Source: Nephrocerus scutellatus (taxonomy: Eukaryota > Arthropoda > Insecta > Diptera > Pipunculidae). From it: DNA of 64,000 nt. The stretch covers positions 16,552,444 to 16,616,443 of the forward strand of contig OX352765.1 in assembly GCA_947095585.1 (NCBI GenBank), given 5' to 3'. The number at the start of each line of letters is the position of its first letter. The first letter of the stretch is position 1. The notes beneath the pieces were generated by a model, which was given only the letters and a program-made list of their open reading frames with translations, ran no database searches and was not told where the DNA came from. The position numbers and the translations under genes are program-made. Of the stretch, positions 58,590 to 64,000 are shown piece after piece.

Positions 58590-59685
58590 CAGTCAGCCGC
58601 CATGTTTTTTGTTTGTGATCGATAAAATGCATTATGCATTACATTATATGCCTTTCGTCAGTAAGTTGTAAATTTGAATGGGAGCTCAGGCAAAGAGTAT
58701 ATTTTTATAATTAGCGCACGCTGTAAGGAATGTAGAAAACGCTGTCTATCATTTCTGTTCGAAAATTAGAACTTGACTGCTGCTTTGACTGTGAAACAAA
58801 TGGAAAAATGCAAAACTTAAGACTACAAGATTATAGGGATTTCGGTTTTGACAAAAAAAAATTGCTCGTTATTTTGGAAATCCATACAATCTTGTAAGTC
58901 TTAAGTTTTGCTTTTTTCCATTGTGAGAGCACGCCAACCTGAATGCCGAAAAAGTCAAATATAACATCAGTTTTGACTGACAGTCAAATTCGATAGTCTG
59001 CCAGCATCTTATGAGTTGTCCTCAAAGTTCATAATACCACAATAAGAGAGATCTAGTTGCAATGGTTACTAACAACAAAGTTAATTCAAAATTTAGTTCT
59101 TCCTCTCTCATGCAAATGTGCGTTTTTGTGAGTTGTCACAGTATTCTTGTAGGAGTGCGAACTGTATCGTCTAGACCGTTGTACCAAAGACCTGTACAAG
59201 ACAGAATTCAGAGCCGCATGGTATAACTTCGTATTGGTCACATAAATATCACGAAAATACTTGATTCGCTTGAACATTGGAGGAATGTTTCCTACTTGTC
59301 ACTGTTTTGTCGCTGGTGCAATCGGCGGTTGTCAACAGAAATTGCCAGGAGCATCTCGTTCACCCTGCAAACCATCCGCATTACTCGTAGCACAACTCAA
59401 TATACTCTTCAGCCCATCTTCAGACGTACAGATCACTGATCAATACAGATATTACTTCTGTAGCCGCGCGTCGATAATTGTGAAATTGTTCCGTGTTTCC
59501 GCCTCTATATAATCCACAGGCATTCAAGACGACAGATCTCCTCTTTTCCTTCCTTTAATTTAACGTTTGCTTTGTGCATAGCATTATAAGGGTGCAAGCC
59601 CTTAACATAAAACCAAGTAAGTGTAAAAAAACTTCGTTTTTCGGGTACAAACATTTATGTAATAGATTGACACACGCCACACGTA
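58590..59685. other. Non-coding stretch with hairpin and LINE tail-like fragments
   Basis: Apart from the hairpin, 58706-58735 and 59578-59612 resemble the LINE 3' tail (TTTTTATAATTAGCGCACGC; GCATTATAAGGGTGCAAGCC). No gene recognised. Confidence 0.4.
58801..58920. repeat. Hairpin: ~44-bp inverted repeat
   Basis: Left arm 58801-58843 (starts TGGAAAAATGCAAAACTTAA) and right arm 58877-58920 (its complement starts TGGAAAAAAGCAAAACTTAA) pair over about 44 positions with few mismatches and one gap, around a loop of about 33 bases. Outer sequence shows weaker matches (TTTGACTG words). Possibly the end of a foldback or MITE element. Confidence 0.75.
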
Positions 59686-59689
59686 TACA

Positions 59690-60690
59690 TTGTATTATTT
59701 GGTAATAACCGTCAAATTATCTGTTTTTGTGGTTCCAAATTCCACAGATTAACCTATTTTCTACGCATCACACGCGCCACACGTGATTCGCGATACGTGT
59801 CTTAGAAATGTCCCTGAACACTAAGCTGCTCACAAAATTTCAGCTCTCTAGGTTGTGTAGGGGACAAACGGTGATGATGACGCCATTATAGACAGTCATG
59901 TCCTAAGCCTCTCGCATCACAACTCCTATCTTATTCGTCCACGTCGCGTCACTGGAAAATCGGCCAAATCAAGTGAACGATTTCGGTACCCAATCCGATT
60001 TGTATAAGCTTGAGTCGGGGCTAAATAAGAAGGTGAACTTGCCTTGGTCGGCGGCACTACTTGTCGACCTAGGTTGCGGTTGGCCAAGCACCACTCAACT
60101 GAATTAATTGATTCTTGAAACTAATACAAGCCTCGGATACATATCGAGTATATCAACAATGACATGGAAAAGGACAATAGAAAAGGAAGCAAGATCCCAG
60201 GGGACCGAGTGACGTCTCTTGAAACCTCAGGCGATAAATCGAGTTCGTTGGCGTGCGTATGTTGAAGCCCTATGCTCCCCCGCGGAGTAAAGGAAAGAAA
60301 GAAGAAAGAAAGAAGGTTGTGTGAGAGTTGGTTAAAAAGGACCCCAAAATAGTCGACAAGTTCGGGCACTTTTTCAAGGATTAAGCCATTTTCCACGCAT
60401 CGTATGCGCCACATGCGAATTGTGACGCAAGTCATACGGATTGTTATGAACACACTCTAAGGTAAAGCTCTCTCTCTGGCACGTGTTGAAGGTGGTTAAA
60501 AAAACCGGTCAGACCTATCTAAAGGATTAACCTTTTTTCCACGCATCCACACGCGCCGCACGCGACTCGCGACACGCATCATACACGAGATATCAGAAAT
60601 GCTGCTCAAAACATTTCAGCTCTCTAGGTCGTGTGGAAAAAACCGGCCGACAGGAAAAGTTAAGTTAAATAAAAGTTTTAAAAAAGTGTT
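59690..60690 (-). repeat. CpG-rich minisatellite repeat family, copy C (inverted, interrupted)
   Basis: In reverse orientation: ATTATTTGGTAATAACCGTC and TATCTGTTTTTGTGG at 59693-59735 are the family's right end. CpG-rich units follow (CGCGCCGCACGCGACTCGCG near 60550), and AGTTAAATAAAAGTTTT near 60665-60685 is the left end. A LINE insertion at 59859-60313 splits it; without the insert the repeat is about 540 bases. Confidence 0.75.
59859..60313 (+). mobile_element. 5'-truncated LINE insertion with 9-bp target duplication
   Basis: AGGTTGTGT stands at 59850-59858 and again at 60314-60322, flanking 455 bases. The insert ends in a GAAA-rich tail. Its 3' part reads, with frame shifts, TWKRTIEKEAR and LKPQAINRVRWRAYVEALCS, the C-terminus of an RTE-like LINE. 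Removing insert and one duplicate restores the minisatellite text (CTCTAGGTTGTGT then GAGAGTTGGTTAAAAAGGAC). Confidence 0.75.
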
Positions 60691-60699
60691 CCCATATTC

Positions 60700-61610
60700 T
60701 GGAGTTTTTTGCTCTATAAGCACCTATTAATATAATACGAGTCTGTGGGGTTTCTTTAAAAAGCGCACGGGAATCAATCGACAATTCCGTTAATACAAAG
60801 ACTGAATACTGCCGAATCCATATACTCTTGCAATTATAATTAATGAAATGTATTTACTCGTGCATAACCCACAATACCCAATGAACAAAACAATCGGAAA
60901 TCGTGCGCACACAAAAAGGAAAACATTTACTGAGCAAGAAGAAAAACAAAGCGAACAACGCGATGTTTTATTTTCGTCATTTTCAGTTTTTAATCTCCAA
61001 AGAGATATTTTGGGAATTGAAAAAAGCCAACAACCGACGCACATAGCTATTCCACATGCTCCACGTCCACGTATCTACGACACAAACAGACTGCTGACAA
61101 ATAATGTCCGTTGCATTGTTCACGAAATTTAATTCGAAGGAATTTCCCGACGTCATTGCTTAGCCAGAACAATTCTTCGACATAATGTTCCAATAACAGA
61201 AACTTCTAACTCTCCTGAAAGAGAGTTTACAACTTTTTCACGCACATACTTTTACTTAATTATAGGTAGGTACTGTAATGTTTTTTTTTATTTCAATTTA
61301 AAGAAAAAAACTGAGTGGAAAATACGAACGATCCACGCCTGTGACAAGAAAAGCTAATTTTCACGACCGCTAGATCTTTTCCGGTGATCTGTATGAATAA
61401 GACTGAGAGTGAGAGTGCAGACTGAAAGAAGTCGTAGTGTAGTAGGGGCTGGTTTTTTCGATAATTTTTTGAAGAGAGAAAATCTGAGAGGAAGATCATT
61501 CCATAATTCGACACACGAGTGATGCGCATAATTTTTGTGTTTCTGCTTTTAGAGAATTCAAAAATCAAAAATTGAAGCCTGATTTTGCAAAATGTCTACT
61601 TCATTTTAAA
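60700..61610. other. Non-coding stretch
   Basis: ORFs on both strands overlap at 60790-61132 and neither has a recognisable domain; one at 61293-61568 (minus) may be a TE shadow. No firm feature. Confidence 0.35.
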
Positions 61611-61614
61611 ACCT

Positions 61615-62060
61615 TTTATTTAACGAGACTTGGCCCATGATTGTCTGTTTGTTTTGACTTCTTCGAGGTCTATTTTTACCAACTTTCACACGTTCTAGAG
61701 AGTTGAAATATGACGCAAGTGGTGCGTGTGTCCCGTGTCACGCGTGTGGATGTTTGTCTGTTTTTTTGTTCGACTTCATTGAGGTACTTTTTTACCAACA
61801 CTCTTGTTCCCGCGTGTGACGCGTGACGCGAGTCGCATGTAATTTATAAAAAATTCGTTTTTTTTTCGACTTCTTTGAGGTCCTTTTTTACCAACACTCT
61901 TGTTCCCGCGTGTGACGCGTGACACGAGTCGCATGTAATGAATAAAAAATTCGTTTTTTTTTTCGACTTCTTTGAGGTCCTTTTTTACCAACATTCACAC
62001 TACCAGTAGGGCTGAAATTTTGTGAGCAGCTTAGTCCCGCCGGGCATTTCTGGATTCGCG
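61615..62060 (+). repeat. CpG-rich minisatellite repeat family, copy D
   Basis: Units of about 96 bases: TTCGACTTC(A/T)TTGAGGT at 61769, 61865 and 61962, with CCAACACTCTTGTTCCCGCG and TGTGACGCGTGACGCGAGTC between. The second and third units are near-identical, implying recent tandem expansion. It ends with GGGCTGAAATTTTGTGAGCA and CGTGTCGTGTG. Confidence 0.8.
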
Positions 62061-62469
62061 CGTATAACACGTGTCGTGTGTTTGAAACTGTTTCAAACCA
62101 TTCCATAGGACTTTTTGTTCAGATTTGTAACGATAGAAAAAGTCACATGTATTCATCACATCAACCCTGACACCAAACAACAATCAAAAGAGGTATGGAG
62201 AAGATTTGGATAACTAGCGCCGAAGTCTTCTAAGGATAAACTATCGACGGATAAGGTAATGGCATCAGTTTTTTGGGTCACAAAGGGGATCATCATGGTT
62301 GATTACACAGTCAAGGGTCTAGCAATTAACTCGGATAGGTGGCAGCAATCTCTCACTTAGACTATAGCGGTTCTTCGTATTACCACATGGATCTTATACC
62401 TTTTTCATTTTCAGAGGATCCATTCCGAGATCTTAATGAATCTCGCACTTTGCCGTTTTTGAGATATGA

Positions 62470-62830
62470 GAGGTTATTGATTGATTAACCGCTTATCTTA
62501 TCTAAGAGCAAAGAAGATGTTCTATTGTCTCCTCTTCCTACTCGTCCATATAGCTTCTGCAAAAGTTATTTTGTTCGACGTATTTTTCGGGAAGTCCTGT
62601 CAGTATCGCACAACCGTTTTCAGGACACGTCTCTGTACGGAGATTAGCTTTAAGTCCCGCTTTGGCCAGTCCTGTCTTTATATGTTACAAGTGTCGGTGT
62701 TTTCCTACCTTACATTTGTTACAGCCAATTTTTCAGAGGCACAAGTTTCAGAGTCCAAATAGGCCTCCCCACCTCTTCCAAATCGGATAACAATTGCTGT
62801 TGTTGTTGTTGTTGTAGCAACTATGTAAAT
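62470..62830 (-). mobile_element. LINE terminal zinc-motif fragment
   Basis: Minus strand around 62570-62500 reads FCRSYMDE, a stop, then EEETIEHLLCS, matching the C-x-x-C..H-x-x-x-C tail of R1/I-like LINEs. The plus-strand ORF with a signal-peptide look (62481-62762) is its reverse shadow. A TTG run at 62793-62815 follows. Confidence 0.65.
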
Positions 62831-62839
62831 TCGTGTTAG

Positions 62840-64000
62840 TGCAAACGTTCACGTGATGTTCATGTTGCTGTCGGAACAGTCCAGGACCAGAAATGCGGTT
62901 GCTTTGACAGGGTGTGTCCATAGGGATAGCGGTGTGAATAACCTGGGTGGTGAATTGAGGGTGAGCAGGTCTCGGTTCGAGTGATCGGGTTGGTGGCCAG
63001 TAGGAATTGTTTGGCGAGAAGCACGTTGCGCTCTTTCACTTTTAGCATTGCGGTTTCTTTGTCCTCATGTGATATGCGAAGGCGACTGGTGATGATGCGT
63101 AGAGCAGCATTATGACCGGATTATAGCTTCTGCCATTTTGTGTGGCAGAGAGGAGGGGTCCAGATGGGTGCTGCTAGTTAAGGACCGATTTGCACAATCG
63201 CTTGATATGTGGTACGAAGAGTTTTTTGTCCTTTCCCCACGTATTGCCCGCCAAGGATTTTAGGAATTTCTAGACATGACTCGTTTATTGATTTTTTTTG
63301 AATGAGTCGAAAATGTCAACCGATTGTCGAATGTGATTCCAAGTTCTTTGGATGTTTGATTGTAGGGATTGTCCTGCCGTGTATCAAGATGTCGAGCTGT
63401 AGGTTGACTTCTTTGGTCCAGGTGGGGTGAAAAGGGTATCGGACGATTTTCCTGGTGACAGGATTAGATTTCGACTGGTAAAGTGTATCGAGGTCCTTGT
63501 CCAAGGCGCACTCGTCGGTGTACGATACCAATTTGACTCCGGGAGGTGGTGCGGGGAGTTTCGCCATGTATTGGTTGAAGAGGATCAGTGAGAGGACCCC
63601 TCCTCGGGGTACGCTTGCTTAACTCTCCTGTATTTGTTGTTTCGGTATTCGACGTAAGATTTCCTGCTATTAAGGTAGTTAGCAAGCTATCGTTTCGTGG
63701 TGTTGAAGAGCTGTGAATCTATGATGTCTTGTAGAAAGCCTAGGTCAACGGTGTCGAATGCCTTAAATAGTGCAACAAGGACAGTGCGGTCACAGAGGGA
63801 CACTGTTAGTTAAGGCCTTGCGAGATGAGTCTTGTGATCTCCGAAATGGCTGCGTGGTTGTGCTGCGCTGCTTGCGGAAGCCGTGTTCGACTAACTGGAG
63901 TTTGGAATGAAGCTGAAGTAGTAGTGCTTCGTGTATTTTCCCTTTTGGAGACAGAAGAGAAATTGGACGACACGAGGTTCCTTGGTCTGCATGTTTACCG
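62840..64000 (-). mobile_element. LINE retrotransposon, running off the window end
   Basis: Minus strand: 63567-63316 reads MAKLPAPPPGVKLVSYTDEC (RT catalytic block, with Thr where Ala is normal in Y-A-D-D), then HPTWTKEVNLQLDILIHGRT and IPTIKHPKNL. 63048-62860 reads MLKVKERNVLLAKQFLLATN, the C-terminal block. Upstream RT fingers lie in degenerate form at 63700-64000 and continue past the window. Decayed, several frames. Confidence 0.75.

Noticed and set aside
60790..61132. Overlapping ORFs on both strands as a small gene
   Set aside because: Neither has a domain, signal, splice site or repeat relation; both being open is compatible with chance.
62481..62762. Plus-strand ORF starting with a convincing signal peptide
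   Set aside because: The minus strand of the same DNA encodes the FCRSYMDE..EEETIEHLLCS tail of a LINE, so the ORF is a reverse shadow.

Overview
The window looks like genomic DNA from an insect, most likely a higher fly (Brachycera) with a large, repeat-rich genome. It is strongly AT-rich, has no operon-like gene packing, and its few genes are spread over long introns. Splice sites (GT..AG), AATAAA signals, insect-type LINE, mariner and Helitron relics and short tandem repeats are all eukaryotic. No tools were run: family calls rest on motifs read by eye, and TE clade names are approximate.

Three host loci are supported. (1) On the minus strand, 56617 down to 43790, six exons join without a frame error into a 727-residue two-pore-domain (K2P) potassium channel. 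It has pore signatures TIGYGH and TIGFGD and an unusually long (~430 residue) cytoplasmic M2-M3 loop carried mostly by one exon. (2) On the plus strand inside its 10.1 kb second intron lies a nested gene (CDS 54845-55942) for a 365-residue secreted Gly/Pro/Gln-rich protein. A TATA-containing candidate promoter and first exon lie about 2.9 kb upstream. (3) On the plus strand, 19162-19430 is the last coding exon of a cell-surface protein, probably a dpr-family immunoglobulin protein whose upstream exons were not found here. Its 3' UTR has several AATAAA signals.

Layout: 1-19 kb is non-coding sequence (probably intron of the dpr-like gene if its other exons lie to the left) with Helitron-like, LINE, SINE and Tc1/mariner remains. 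19.1-19.9 kb is the dpr-like 3' end. 20-43.5 kb is a dense repeat graveyard: SINEs, A/C-rich tandem repeats, a CpG-rich minisatellite family, mariners, a DUF4780-type gag, and RTE-like and other LINEs. It ends with a 3.8 kb Helitron candidate that contains a mariner with intact ends. 43.7-56.6 kb is the K2P gene with its nested gene and intronic TEs. 57-64 kb is more LINE, hairpin and minisatellite DNA, ending inside a LINE that runs off the window.

The most unusual items are the K2P architecture (twin phase-1 introns splitting the pore glycine codons, giant loop, antisense nested gene about 100 nt from an exon); a dispersed repeat built on CpG-rich CGTGTG-type units present four times, one copy interrupted by a LINE with a 9-bp target duplication; A/C-rich repeats carried inside Helitron copies; a TA-flanked MITE; and an RTE element whose deleted reverse-transcriptase segment was later duplicated.
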